A DNA stretch of 64,000 nt, from positions 186,001 through 250,000 of the forward strand of contig CALNZX010000005.1 in the NCBI GenBank assembly GCA_942491105.1, in the 5' to 3' direction. Position 1 is the first letter of the stretch; every line of letters begins with the position of its first letter. Source of the stretch: JBBEAM01 sp942491105 (lineage in GTDB: Bacteria > Pseudomonadota > Alphaproteobacteria > Kiloniellales > DSM-21159). Shown piece by piece: positions 42,903 to 51,511 of the stretch. The notes under the pieces were generated by a model. That model did not search any database and had not been told where the DNA came from. It saw only the letters and a program-made list of their open reading frames with translations. The position numbers and the translations under genes were made by a program.

Positions 42903-45900
42903 ATGAAGATCTCCGAGATCTGCATCCGCCGTCCGGTTTTCGCCACGGTGCTGAGCCTGACCGTCGTGCTGGTCGGGCTGGTCAGCTACCAGCGGCTGAC
43001 GGTGCGCGAATACCCGAATATCGATCCGCCGGTGGTCAGCGTGGAGACGACCTATACCGGGGCCAGCGCCGAGATCATCGAGAGCCAGGTCACCCAGGTC
43101 CTCGAGGATTCCCTGGCCGGCATCGAGGGCGTCGATTTCATGACCTCGATCAGCCGCCAGGAACGCAGCCAGATCAGCATTACCTTCGAGCTGACCCGCG
43201 ATCCCGGTGAATCCGCGGCCGATGTGCGCGACCGGGTCAGCCGGGTCCGCGGGCAGCTGCCCGACGAGGTCGAGGAGCCGGTGATCCAGAAGGTCGAGGC
43301 CGACGCCCAGCCGATCATCTATCTGGCCTTCTCCAGCGACCGCCACTCGCCGATGCAGATCAGCGACTACGCCGACCGCTACGTGAAGGATCAGCTGCAG
43401 ACCCTATCCGGTGTCGCCCAGGTGCGTATTTTCGGCGAACGGCGCTATTCCATGCGGCTGTGGCTCGATCCCGACCGCCTTGCCGCCTACGAAATGACGC
43501 CGCAGGACGTCGAAGCCGCGCTGCGCGCGCAGAATGTCGAGATTCCAGCTGGGCTGGTGGAAAGCCGCGACCGCGAGTTCACCATCCTGTCGCAGACTGA
43601 CCTGCGCACCCCGGAGCAGTTCAACGAGCTGATTCTGCGCCAGAACGGCAACTATCTGGTGCGGCTCGCCGATGTCGGACGGGCCGAAGTCGGACCGCGC
43701 GAGGAACGCCTCGTGGTCCGCTTCAATTCCAAGTCCGCCATCGCCCTGGGGGTGGTCAAGCAGGCGACGGCCAATCCCCTGGACGTTTCCACGGCGGTGC
43801 GCGAGCGCTTGCCGCAGATCCTGGCGAGCTTGCCCGAGGGCATGACCGTCGAGGTTGCGCACGACAAATCGGTGTTCATTCAGGAGTCCATCGACAACGT
43901 CTACCGGACCATCGGCGAGGCCATCCTGCTGGTCGTCGCCATCATCTTCATCTTCCTGCGCTCGGTCCGCGCCACCTTGATCCCCCTGATCACCATCCCG
44001 GTGTCGCTAATCGGTGCCTTCGCGCTGATGGACCTCTTCGGCTTTTCGATCAACACCCTGACTCTGCTGGCCATGGTGCTTGCCATCGGATTGGTGGTCG
44101 ACGACGCCATCGTCATGCTGGAAAACATCTACCGCCACGTCGAGGCGGGGATGGAGCCGCGCCAGGCCGCCTTCCAGGGCGCCAACGAGATCGGCTTCGC
44201 CGTGCTCGCCATGACCCTGACCCTGGCCGCGGTCTATGTGCCGATCGGCTTCATGGAGGGCACCACGGGGCGCCTCTTCACGGAGTTCGCCCTGGCCTTG
44301 GCCGGCGCGGTCGTGGTGTCCGGCTTTGTTGCGCTGACCGCTTCGCCGATGATGTGTTCGCGGCTGCTCAAGGGCGGCGTGCAGCACGGCCCGATCTACC
44401 GCGCCGTCGAGCGGGTGCTGCTGGGCATCACCGGCGGTTACCGCCGGGTTTTGGTCGGGGCGCTGAAGGTACGGCCGCTGGTCATTCTGCTCGGCCTGGC
44501 GGTCGCGGCCTCCAGCTATTTCTTCTATAGCAATCTCGACAGCGAGCTGGCGCCCTATGAGGATCAGGGCACCGTGGTGGCCTTCTTCATGGCGCCCGAG
44601 GGCGCGACCATCGACTACACCGACCGCTGGGCCTCGGAACTGGAGACGATTTTCGACGAGAACGAAAACATCGTGCGCTACTTCGTGGTCTCGGGCTTTC
44701 CCGTGGTTTCCCAGGGTATCGGCTTCCTGAAGCTGCGGCCCTGGGGCGAGCGGGAGGTTTCGCAGCAGCAGGTGGCCGGGCAGCTGCAGCCCAAGATGTT
44801 CGGCGTCCCGGGGGTGATGGCCTTTCCGATCAACCCGCCGCCGCTGGGCCAGAGTGCCCGCGACAAGCCGATCAATTTCGTGATCCAGACCTCGCGGCCC
44901 TATCGCGAGCTGCAGGACATGGTGGATAGCCTGATGGCCAAGGCCAGGGAGAATCCCGGTCTGCAGAATCTGGATAGCGACCTGCGTCTCAACAAGCCGC
45001 AGCTCAACATCGACGTCGACCGCGACAAGGCGGCCGATGTCGGGGTGTCCATGGAAGTCCTGGGCCGCACCCTGGAGACCATGATGGGCGGCCGCCAGGT
45101 CACCCGCTTCAAGCAGGATGGCGAGCAGTACGACGTCGTGGTGCAGCTCGACGAGGTCGACCGTGCGACGCCGGACGATCTGCGCCGGGTCTATGTGCGC
45201 GGCGCCGGCGGCGAGATGATTCAGCTCTCCAATCTGGTGCAGGTGCGCGAGGCCGTCGCGCCGCGCGAGCTGAACCATTTCAACCAGCTACGCTCGGCGA
45301 CCATCACCGCGACCCTGGCGGAGGGCTATTCCCTGGGCGAGGGCCTGACCTACCTGAACGAGATTGCCGCCGAGATCCTGCCGGGCACGACGCAGGTCGA
45401 GTATTCCGGCCAGTCCCGCGAGTTTCAGGAATCCAGCGGCAGTATCTACTTTACCTTCCTGCTGGCCCTGGCCTTCATCTACCTGGTGCTCGCGGCCCAG
45501 TTTGAATCCTTCCTCTCGCCCTTCATCATCATGCTGACGGTGCCGCTGTCGATCACCGGCGGCTTGCTGGCGCTCTGGCTCGACGGTTCGACCTTGAACA
45601 TCTACAGCCAGGTCGGTTTGGTCACACTGATCGGCTTGATCACCAAACACGGCATCTTGATCGTCGAGTTCGCCAATCAAAGCCGCGAAGACGGCAAGAA
45701 GGTGCATGACGCCGTGGTCGAGGCGGCGGTGCTGCGCTTGCGCCCGATCCTGATGACCACCGGCGCCATGGTGCTCGGCGCCGTGCCGCTGGCGATCGCC
45801 GCCGGCGCGGGCGCCGAAAGCCGCCAGGATATCGGCCTGGTGATCGTCGGCGGCCTGCTGGTCGGGACCTTCTTCACCCTGCTGGTGATCCCGGTGGTCT

Positions 45901-45977
45901 ATTCCTATTTGATGCGTGACCGCAAGGAAGCGGCGCCTGTCCCGGAATCCAAGGCAAAGCCTCAACCGGCGGAGTAG
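42903..45977 (+). CDS. RND family multidrug efflux pump, HAE1 type
   Basis: This 1024-residue inner-membrane antiporter has 12 TMs. Family marks are the N-terminus SEICIRRPVFATVLSLTVVL, the proton-relay motif GLVVDDAIVMLENI in TM4 and the TM11-12 region with RLRPILMTTGAMVLGAVPLA. Two large periplasmic loops form the porter and funnel domains. It is encoded directly behind its adaptor, and both are rightward. Substrates cannot be told from sequence. No TetR/MarR regulator is adjacent. Confidence 0.96.
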   Translation: MKISEICIRRPVFATVLSLTVVLVGLVSYQRLTVREYPNIDPPVVSVETTYTGASAEIIESQVTQVLEDSLAGIEGVDFMTSISRQERSQISITFELTRDPGESAADVRDRVSRVRGQLPDEVEEPVIQKVEADAQPIIYLAFSSDRHSPMQISDYADRYVKDQLQTLSGVAQVRIFGERRYSMRLWLDPDRLAAYEMTPQDVEAALRAQNVEIPAGLVESRDREFTILSQTDLRTPEQFNELILRQNGNYLVRLADVGRAEVGPREERLVVRFNSKSAIALGVVKQATANPLDVSTAVRERLPQILASLPEGMTVEVAHDKSVFIQESIDNVYRTIGEAILLVVAIIFIFLRSVRATLIPLITIPVSLIGAFALMDLFGFSINTLTLLAMVLAIGLVVDDAIVMLENIYRHVEAGMEPRQAAFQGANEIGFAVLAMTLTLAAVYVPIGFMEGTTGRLFTEFALALAGAVVVSGFVALTASPMMCSRLLKGGVQHGPIYRAVERVLLGITGGYRRVLVGALKVRPLVILLGLAVAASSYFFYSNLDSELAPYEDQGTVVAFFMAPEGATIDYTDRWASELETIFDENENIVRYFVVSGFPVVSQGIGFLKLRPWGEREVSQQQVAGQLQPKMFGVPGVMAFPINPPPLGQSARDKPINFVIQTSRPYRELQDMVDSLMAKARENPGLQNLDSDLRLNKPQLNIDVDRDKAADVGVSMEVLGRTLETMMGGRQVTRFKQDGEQYDVVVQLDEVDRATPDDLRRVYVRGAGGEMIQLSNLVQVREAVAPRELNHFNQLRSATITATLAEGYSLGEGLTYLNEIAAEILPGTTQVEYSGQSREFQESSGSIYFTFLLALAFIYLVLAAQFESFLSPFIIMLTVPLSITGGLLALWLDGSTLNIYSQVGLVTLIGLITKHGILIVEFANQSREDGKKVHDAVVEAAVLRLRPILMTTGAMVLGAVPLAIAAGAGAESRQDIGLVIVGGLLVGTFFTLLVIPVVYSYLMRDRKEAAPVPESKAKPQPAE

Positions 45978-46000
45978 ACCTGGCGCGGCGGAAAGACAAA

Positions 46001-46023
46001 GGGCCGGCGCAAACCGCCGGCCC
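46001..46023. terminator. Bidirectional terminator between the RND pump and peroxiredoxin genes
   Basis: A perfect 9-base stem GGGCCGGCG (46001-46009) / CGCCGGCCC (46015-46023) with a 5-base loop lies between convergent genes. On the minus strand it is followed by TTTGTCTTTC, giving a fair T-rich tail for the peroxiredoxin gene; the plus-strand tail is weaker. A second hairpin CCACCGC-TTTC-GCGGTGG lies at 46033-46050. Confidence 0.7.
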
Positions 46024-46051
46024 TAGGACTTTCCACCGCTTTCGCGGTGGC

Positions 46052-46687
46052 TTACTTGCCCGGCTGCGGAACGACGCGCAGATAGGGCTTCACGGTTTTC
46101 CAGCCGCCGGGGAACTTCGCCTTGGCGTCCTCGTCGCTGACCGCGGGGACGATGATCACGTCTTCGCCGTTTTTCCAGTTCACCGGTGTCGCGACCTGGT
46201 GGCTGGAGGTCAGCTGCAGGGAGTCGATGACCCGCAGGATCTCGTCGAAGTTACGCCCCGTACTGGCCGGGTAGGTCAGGTTCAGCTTCAGCTTGTTGTC
46301 CGGACCGACCACGAAGACCGAACGCACGGTCATGGTGTCGTTGGCGTTGGGGTGCACCATGTCGTAGAGATCGGCGACCTTGCGGTTGTGATCGGCGATC
46401 AGAGGATAGTTCAGGGCATGGCCCTGGGTTTCCTCGATATCCTTGGCCCATTCGTGATGGGAATCGGTCGGATCGACGCTAAGCCCCACGATCTTGACGT
46501 TGCGCTTGTCGAACTCGGGCTTCAAACCGGCCATGTAGCCGAGCTCGGTGGTGCAGACCGGGGTGAAATCCTTGGGATGGGAAAAGAGAATGGCCCAGCT
46601 GTCGCCCTTCCATTCGTAGAAGTCGATCGGGCCGTCCGTCGTCTCGGCTTGGAAATTGGGAACGGTATCGCCTAGGCGTAGTGTCAT
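46052..46687 (-). CDS. 1-Cys peroxiredoxin (Prx6 type)
   Basis: This 211-residue thiol peroxidase reduces hydrogen peroxide and organic peroxides in the cytoplasm. It has the peroxidatic Cys45 in HPKDFTPVCTTELG and no other Cys in the whole protein, so it is a true 1-Cys enzyme of the Prx6 subgroup. The C-terminal domain (about 165-211) with VNWKNGEDVIIVP and the end VKPYLRVVPQPGK fits that group. The ATG at 46687 has AGGAGGA just upstream; the longer in-frame extension is unlikely. Confidence 0.95.
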   Translation of the reverse strand: MTLRLGDTVPNFQAETTDGPIDFYEWKGDSWAILFSHPKDFTPVCTTELGYMAGLKPEFDKRNVKIVGLSVDPTDSHHEWAKDIEETQGHALNYPLIADHNRKVADLYDMVHPNANDTMTVRSVFVVGPDNKLKLNLTYPASTGRNFDEILRVIDSLQLTSSHQVATPVNWKNGEDVIIVPAVSDEDAKAKFPGGWKTVKPYLRVVPQPGK

Positions 46688-46992
46688 GCTTTCCTCCTGT
46701 GGCCAGTTAAGCCAGGGGCCTTGCAAGGTGTGGTGGATGGGCAAGGCGTGATGGCTGGCGAATTCTTTGCGGTCTTGCTGTCTTTTCCGGGGCGGGCGGT
46801 GCATTGCTTGCCGCGACCCTATAGATAGGATGGGTAGCGGTGGCGCGCTTCGCAAGCTTGCACTGGGCCAAGCTGCGATGCCGTTCTGGCGAAACTGGGC
46901 GAATTTGGGCGACGCCGACCTGGCGCCGCCGCTTGGCGCCCGGGCGGGGCGCGCGTATCATCGCGCCACAGGGCCGGGGAGAGCGCGGCGGT
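46688..46992. other. Divergent intergenic region, peroxiredoxin / redox cyclase
   Basis: This 305-base gap holds the promoters for the leftward peroxiredoxin and rightward cyclase genes. No clear -35/-10 pair, operator or RNA could be supported. An in-frame extension of the cyclase to 46840 is possible, but its sequence is low-complexity and lies outside the membrane domain. Confidence 0.3.
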
Positions 46993-48660
46993 ATGACTCG
47001 TAAATTGCGGCTGGCCAGCGGCCTGCTGCTTTTCCTCTATGTTGCGACGCATCTTTTAAACCATGCGTTGGGGTTGATCTCCCTGCGCGCCATGGATCTC
47101 GGCGCGCAGATCCTGCTCGCCCCTTGGCAGACCCCGCCGGGCCTGGTGCTACTCTATGGCGGCTTCACGCTCCATTTGGCGCTGGCCCTCAGCGCGGTCT
47201 ATCGCAGGCGCAATCTGATCCGCATTCCCCGCGCCGAGCTCGCGCAGCTCTTGCTGGGTCTCTCGATCCCGCCGCTGCTGATCCTGCACGTCCTCGGCAC
47301 CCGGGGCGCGGACTCCCTGGCCGGCGTCGAGACCAGCTATGTCTATGTGCTGATCGTCTACTTTCTCTACGATCCGCTGTCGGGCTGGCAGCAGGTCGCG
47401 GCCTTGCTGGTCGCCTGGGCCCATGGCTGTTTCGGGCTGTACTTCTGGCTGCGCTTCAAGCCCTGGTTCGCGCGCTGGCGCAGCGGGCTGCTGGCGCTGG
47501 CGACGGTGTTCCCGGTGGTTGCCCTGGCCGGCGTCCTGGCCGGCGGGCGCGCAGTTCAGCGCCTGGCCGCCGACCCGGCCTGGCTGGAGCGGACGCGCGA
47601 GAGCATCCATTTCGCCAGCGGCGACGACCTGCGCTTGCTGATCGACCTGCAGAACGGGTTCCTCGCGCTGTTCGGCGCGCTGCTGCTGGGTGTGCTCGCG
47701 GCGCGCGCGCTGCGCCGCCTGATCGAAACCCGGCGCGGTCTGGTCGAGATCGCGTACGCGGATGGCAAGCGCGTGCGGGTCACGCCAGGGACCTCGATCC
47801 TCGAGGCCAGCCGCGCGGCCGCTATTCCCCATGCCTCTCTCTGCGGCGGTCGGGGCCGCTGCTCGACCTGCCGGGTCGAGATTTCCAGGGGGCTGGCGGA
47901 GCTGCCGCCGCCCAGCGAAGAGGAACGCAAGGTGCTGGAGCGGCTCGGCCTGGGCGCGCGGGTGCGCCTGGCCTGTCAAACCCGGCCTAGCCAGCCGGTG
48001 ACGGTGACGCCGCTGCTGCCGGCCAGCGCGACCGCGCGCGATGCCAGCCGCGCCACCGGGGTTCTCCAGGGCAGCGAGCGCGAAGTGGTGATCCTCTTCG
48101 CCGATCTGCGCGGTTTTACCAGTCTGGCCGAGAAGAAGCTGCCCTATGACGTGGTGTTTCTGCTCAACCGCTATTTCCGGGCGACCGGTCAGGCCATCGA
48201 AAGCGCTGGCGGCCACGTCGACAAGTTCATCGGTGACGGGGTGATGGCGCTGTTCGGTATCGAGCAGCCGCTGGACGCCGCCTGCCGCAGTGCCCTGGAA
48301 GCGGCCCGGCGGATGTCGGAAGCGATCGAGGAGATCAACCGCACCCTTGCCAGCGATCTGCCGCAGCCCCTGCGGATCGGCATCGGCCTGCACCTGGGAT
48401 CGGTGATCGTCGGCGAGATGGGCTATGGCGCGGCGGTCGGGGTGACGGCGATCGGCGATGCCGTGAACACCGCCAGCCGGCTGGAAAGCCTGACCAAGGA
48501 ATTCGCCGTCCAGCTCGTGGTCTCGGAGGCCGTGCTGCGGCACAGCGATTTTGGCGATAGCCTCGGGGTGGCGCACGAGGTCGAGATACGTGGCCGCGTC
48601 GAACCGCTGAAGGTGCGTGCCCTGCTGGACGCCCGGCTGCTCGGCGGAGCCGGCTCCTAG
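46993..48660 (+). CDS. Nucleotide cyclase with haem-anchor-like TM domain and [2Fe-2S] ferredoxin domain
   Basis: This 555-residue protein likely makes cAMP in response to redox state. Residues about 1-240 are a 6-7 TM anchor with His20, His24, His61, His99 and His144 in or near helices, like SdhC/fumarate-reductase cytochrome b. Residues about 250-340 are a ferredoxin domain with Cys284, Cys290, Cys293 and Cys328. Residues about 360-545 are a class III cyclase with metal Asp371 (LFADLRGFT) and Asp415 (KFIGDGVMALFG), and Asn492/Arg496 in GDAVNTASRLE. Lys411 favours adenylate. S. meliloti CyaC, with a quinone-responsive diheme-B anchor, is a partial precedent. The stop shares CTAG with the next gene. 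Confidence 0.9.
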   Translation: MTRKLRLASGLLLFLYVATHLLNHALGLISLRAMDLGAQILLAPWQTPPGLVLLYGGFTLHLALALSAVYRRRNLIRIPRAELAQLLLGLSIPPLLILHVLGTRGADSLAGVETSYVYVLIVYFLYDPLSGWQQVAALLVAWAHGCFGLYFWLRFKPWFARWRSGLLALATVFPVVALAGVLAGGRAVQRLAADPAWLERTRESIHFASGDDLRLLIDLQNGFLALFGALLLGVLAARALRRLIETRRGLVEIAYADGKRVRVTPGTSILEASRAAAIPHASLCGGRGRCSTCRVEISRGLAELPPPSEEERKVLERLGLGARVRLACQTRPSQPVTVTPLLPASATARDASRATGVLQGSEREVVILFADLRGFTSLAEKKLPYDVVFLLNRYFRATGQAIESAGGHVDKFIGDGVMALFGIEQPLDAACRSALEAARRMSEAIEEINRTLASDLPQPLRIGIGLHLGSVIVGEMGYGAAVGVTAIGDAVNTASRLESLTKEFAVQLVVSEAVLRHSDFGDSLGVAHEVEIRGRVEPLKVRALLDARLLGGAGS

Positions 48661-49148
48661 CCCGAGCTGCCCTTCGCGGCCTTATAGGCGGCAATCGCCT
48701 CCTTCAGCTCGTCATACTCCTCGCAGCCGAGCAGGCAGGCGTCGTCGAGCACTTCCAGGCGTTCCTCGGCCAGATCCAGGCGGTCGGTTTCCAGATAGAG
48801 CTCGCCGAGATACTCATTGGCGCCCTTGTGCTCCGGGTCGAGTTCCAGCGCCCGCAGGTAGTAGTCCTCGGCTTCGCTGTAGTTGCCGAGCTTGCGGTGG
48901 GCATAACCCAGGTTGTTCAGCACGTCGGCGCTGCGTGGCGCTTCTTCCAGGGCCACGTTCAGTTCCTCGATGGCGGCCGCGTAGTCGCCCTTATCGATCA
49001 GTTCCTGGCCGGTTGCATAGGAGCTGTCCGACTCCGAGGAGGAGGAATTCGAGCTCATGGCCAAAGCCTCGCCGGCGGGACCGACGGCAAGCGCGGTACA
49101 GAGCAAGGCCGCGGCCGCAAGGCAGGCGGGAAGCGGAGCAAGTCGCAT
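48657..49148 (-). CDS. Small secreted TPR protein
   Basis: This 163-residue protein has a signal peptide (1-30, ending GEALA) and a Ser-rich linker, then three TPR-like units: ATGQELIDKGDYAAAIEELN (45-64), then about 75-105 (LNNLGYAHRKLGNYSEAEDY) and about 109-138. It ends with CLLGCEEYDELKEAIAAY, a Cys-x3-Cys tail common in small alphaproteobacterial TPR proteins. It probably mediates protein contacts in the periplasm. The ATG at 49148 is chosen for the signal; a longer frame lacks one. Its stop shares a CTAG with the cyclase. Confidence 0.82.
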   Translation of the reverse strand: MRLAPLPACLAAAALLCTALAVGPAGEALAMSSNSSSSESDSSYATGQELIDKGDYAAAIEELNVALEEAPRSADVLNNLGYAHRKLGNYSEAEDYYLRALELDPEHKGANEYLGELYLETDRLDLAEERLEVLDDACLLGCEEYDELKEAIAAYKAAKGSSG

Positions 49149-49281
49149 GGTTTCTCTCCCGTGGCAGGTGCTATTCGACTCAACATGGGGGCTGTCGAGG
49201 GGGCTGAACAGCCCCTTGAGGTTTTCGCGGGTCATTGCGGAGTGATCTTACCGTGGCGCCAAACTCTGATAGCCTGCGTCG

Positions 49282-50046
49282 ATGGACATAGATTTTGGCA
49301 AAACCGTCAACGACTACGCCAAGCATCGCGTGGGCTTTCCCGACAGCCTATTCGAGCGTCTGGCGAAGCTGGGCATCGGGCTGTCCGGCCAGCGGGTGCT
49401 CGATCTCGGTACCGGCACCGGCAGTCTGGCGCTGGGCCTCGCGCGCCGTGGAGCCAATGTCACCGGCGTCGACGTCGCGCCGGAGATGCTGGAGACGGCC
49501 CGCAGCAAGGCCGAATCCGAGGGCCTCGATGTCCACTTCCGGGTCGCCAGCGCGGAGGATACCGGGCTGCCGGCCAAGGTTTTCGACGCGATAACCGCCG
49601 GGCAATGCTGGCACTGGTTCGACCGGCCCCGGGCCGCCGCCGAGGTGTTGCGTCTTTTGCCGTCGGGGGGATACATCGCGCTTTGTCATTTCGATTGGCT
49701 GCCGCTGCCCGAGAACGTGGTGGCGGCGACCGAACAACTGATCCAGATGCATAACCCATTTTGGGCCCAGTCCGGCGGCATGGGGCTCTATCCCGAATGG
49801 CTGAGCGACCTGTCGGCGGCGGGGTTCGTGCAACTGGAATCCTTCAGTTACGATTCGCTGGTGAGTTACAGCCACGCTGACTGGCGCGGGCGTATCCGGG
49901 CCTCGGCCGGCGTCGGCGGCAGTCTTGGCGCAAGCGATGTCGCGGCCTTCGACGCGGCCCTGGAGGCGCTGCTCAAGCGGCGCTACCCCGGCGATCAGCT
50001 CAGCGTGCCCCACCGGGTCTTCGCCGCCCTGGGCCGCGCGCCCTAG
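49282..50046 (+). CDS. Class I SAM-dependent methyltransferase
   Basis: This 254-residue methyltransferase binds SAM through VLDLGTGTGSLA (39-50) and the acidic loop VTGVDVAPEML. The middle DAITAGQCWHWFDRP motif is typical of type 11 methyltransferases acting on small molecules. The C-terminal half is unconserved. The substrate is unknown. It stands between the TPR gene and recX, and its stop shares CTAG with recX. Confidence 0.85.
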   Translation: MDIDFGKTVNDYAKHRVGFPDSLFERLAKLGIGLSGQRVLDLGTGTGSLALGLARRGANVTGVDVAPEMLETARSKAESEGLDVHFRVASAEDTGLPAKVFDAITAGQCWHWFDRPRAAAEVLRLLPSGGYIALCHFDWLPLPENVVAATEQLIQMHNPFWAQSGGMGLYPEWLSDLSAAGFVQLESFSYDSLVSYSHADWRGRIRASAGVGGSLGASDVAAFDAALEALLKRRYPGDQLSVPHRVFAALGRAP

Positions 50047-50627
50047 GCCAGCTCGCCGCTTTCCAGCAGTTCGATGCTTTCTGCGTCGACGACCTGCAGG
50101 GCCGTGCCATAGGAAAAGCCGCGCCGGGCCAGCGCCGCCAGATCCCGCTCCCGATTGTCGCCGCGCAGCTCCTCCAGGCGATAGGGGCCAATTCTGCGCC
50201 GCCGCGCATAGGCGATGGCGGCATCCAGGTCGAGGGTTCCGCGTTCTTCCTCGAGCGCGGCCAGCGCCGCCTCGATGTCCGCGTCGCCGATCCCCTTGGC
50301 GCGCAGACGGGTGCGAATGCCGCGCAGGGACAGCCCCTGGCGCAGCAGGGTTTGGCAGCGCGCCCGCGCGTAGACCGCGTCGTCGAGCAGGCCGGCGTCC
50401 TGGAAACGCGCCAGCAAGGCGGCGATGGCTTCGCGTCCGGCCTGCGGATCGGTGCCATGGGCCTGGGCCGAGCGCAGAACCTTGCGTTCGAGATTGCGCC
50501 GCAGATTCTCGACCGAGGTGGCGTAGCGCTCGAGATAGAACAGCGCCGATTTCTCCAGATACTGGGGTGTCGCCTTTCTCGGCGGCCGGCGCTTGGGCGG
50601 CCCGTGTTCTTTCTCGCGATTGCTCAT
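50043..50627 (-). CDS. recX: Regulatory protein RecX
   Basis: This 194-residue protein inhibits RecA filament growth. It has a basic N-terminal tail (residues 5-20) and tandem three-helix repeats, seen in KSALFYLERYATSVENLRRN, FQDAGLLDDAVYARARCQTL and LRAKGIGDADIEAAL. recA is not adjacent, unlike in E. coli. The stop overlaps the methyltransferase stop. The ATG at 50627 starts with MSNREKEHG; the true start could be some residues later since the N-terminus is variable. Confidence 0.88.
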   Translation of the reverse strand: MSNREKEHGPPKRRPPRKATPQYLEKSALFYLERYATSVENLRRNLERKVLRSAQAHGTDPQAGREAIAALLARFQDAGLLDDAVYARARCQTLLRQGLSLRGIRTRLRAKGIGDADIEAALAALEEERGTLDLDAAIAYARRRRIGPYRLEELRGDNRERDLAALARRGFSYGTALQVVDAESIELLESGELA

Positions 50628-50695
50628 GGCCGGGAAAAGATGACATGACCCCGTGCCGCTTGCACCTACAGGCTTTGCGTTCTATTCCATCGCGC

Positions 50696-51505
50696 ATGAT
50701 CGACATGGCGCAGATGACTCCGAGGCCGCGCAACATCGGCTTGGTCAATTGGCGGGGTCTCTGGACCCTCTACCTCAAGGAAGTGCGGCGTTTCCTGAAC
50801 GTCTTCACCCAGACGGTTCTTGCGCCGATGATCACTTCGCTGCTGTTCCTGGCGATTTTCACCCTGGCGCTGGGCCGCGGCGATCTCAACTTCGGCAATG
50901 TGCCCTATCCGCTGTTCCTGGCGCCGGGTCTGATCATGATGACCATGATCCAGAATTCCTTCGCCAATACCTCCTCCTCGATCCTGATTTCCAAGGTGCA
51001 GGGCAACATCGTCGACGTCTTGATGCCGCCGCTGTCCGCCAGCGAACTGACCATCGGATTTGCCGCCGGCGGGATCAGCCGCGGCGTGGTGGTCGGCCTG
51101 TCCGCCGGTCTGGGGATGTGGATCTTCGTGCCGCTGGAGTTCCATAACCCGCTGGCGATCCTCTATTTCGGAGTCATGGCTTCGATGATGCTGGCGCTGT
51201 TCGGAATGATCGGCGGCATCTGGGCGGAGAAGTTCGATCACATCGCGGCGGTGACCAACTTCGTGATCGTGCCGTTCTCCTTTCTCTCCGGGACCTTCTA
51301 TTCGATCTCCCGGCTGCCGGACGAATGGCTGTTCGTCGCCCATCTCAATCCCTTCTTCTACCTGATCGACGGCTTCCGTTACGGCTTCATCGGCCATCAT
51401 GACAGTAGCCTGCTGGTCGGCGCGCTGACGGTGGCCGGCGTCAATCTGGCGCTCTGGCTGGTCGTGCACCGCATGATCTCCAGGGGCTATAACCTGAAGC
51501 CCTGA
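50696..51505 (+). CDS. ABC-2 type transporter permease (first of a tandem pair)
   Basis: This 269-residue inner-membrane permease has six TMs. The core has the family motif WTLYLKEVRRFLNVFTQTVL near the N-terminus and PFSFLSGTFYSISRLPDEW before the last TMs. It ends RGYNLKP. The start was taken at 50696 (MIDMAQM); an alternative at 50645 would add 17 residues, and a later Met (50705) is also possible. Its tandem neighbour is a clear paralogue. No ATP-binding subunit is encoded beside them, so the ATPase partner must be elsewhere. Confidence 0.87.
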   Translation: MIDMAQMTPRPRNIGLVNWRGLWTLYLKEVRRFLNVFTQTVLAPMITSLLFLAIFTLALGRGDLNFGNVPYPLFLAPGLIMMTMIQNSFANTSSSILISKVQGNIVDVLMPPLSASELTIGFAAGGISRGVVVGLSAGLGMWIFVPLEFHNPLAILYFGVMASMMLALFGMIGGIWAEKFDHIAAVTNFVIVPFSFLSGTFYSISRLPDEWLFVAHLNPFFYLIDGFRYGFIGHHDSSLLVGALTVAGVNLALWLVVHRMISRGYNLKP

Positions 51506-51511
51506 GCCGGC

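Noticed and set aside
46840..46992. N-terminal extension of the cyclase starting at 46840
   Set aside because: The extra residues are Arg/Trp-rich and unlike a membrane anchor. The ATG at 46993 opens directly into TM1.
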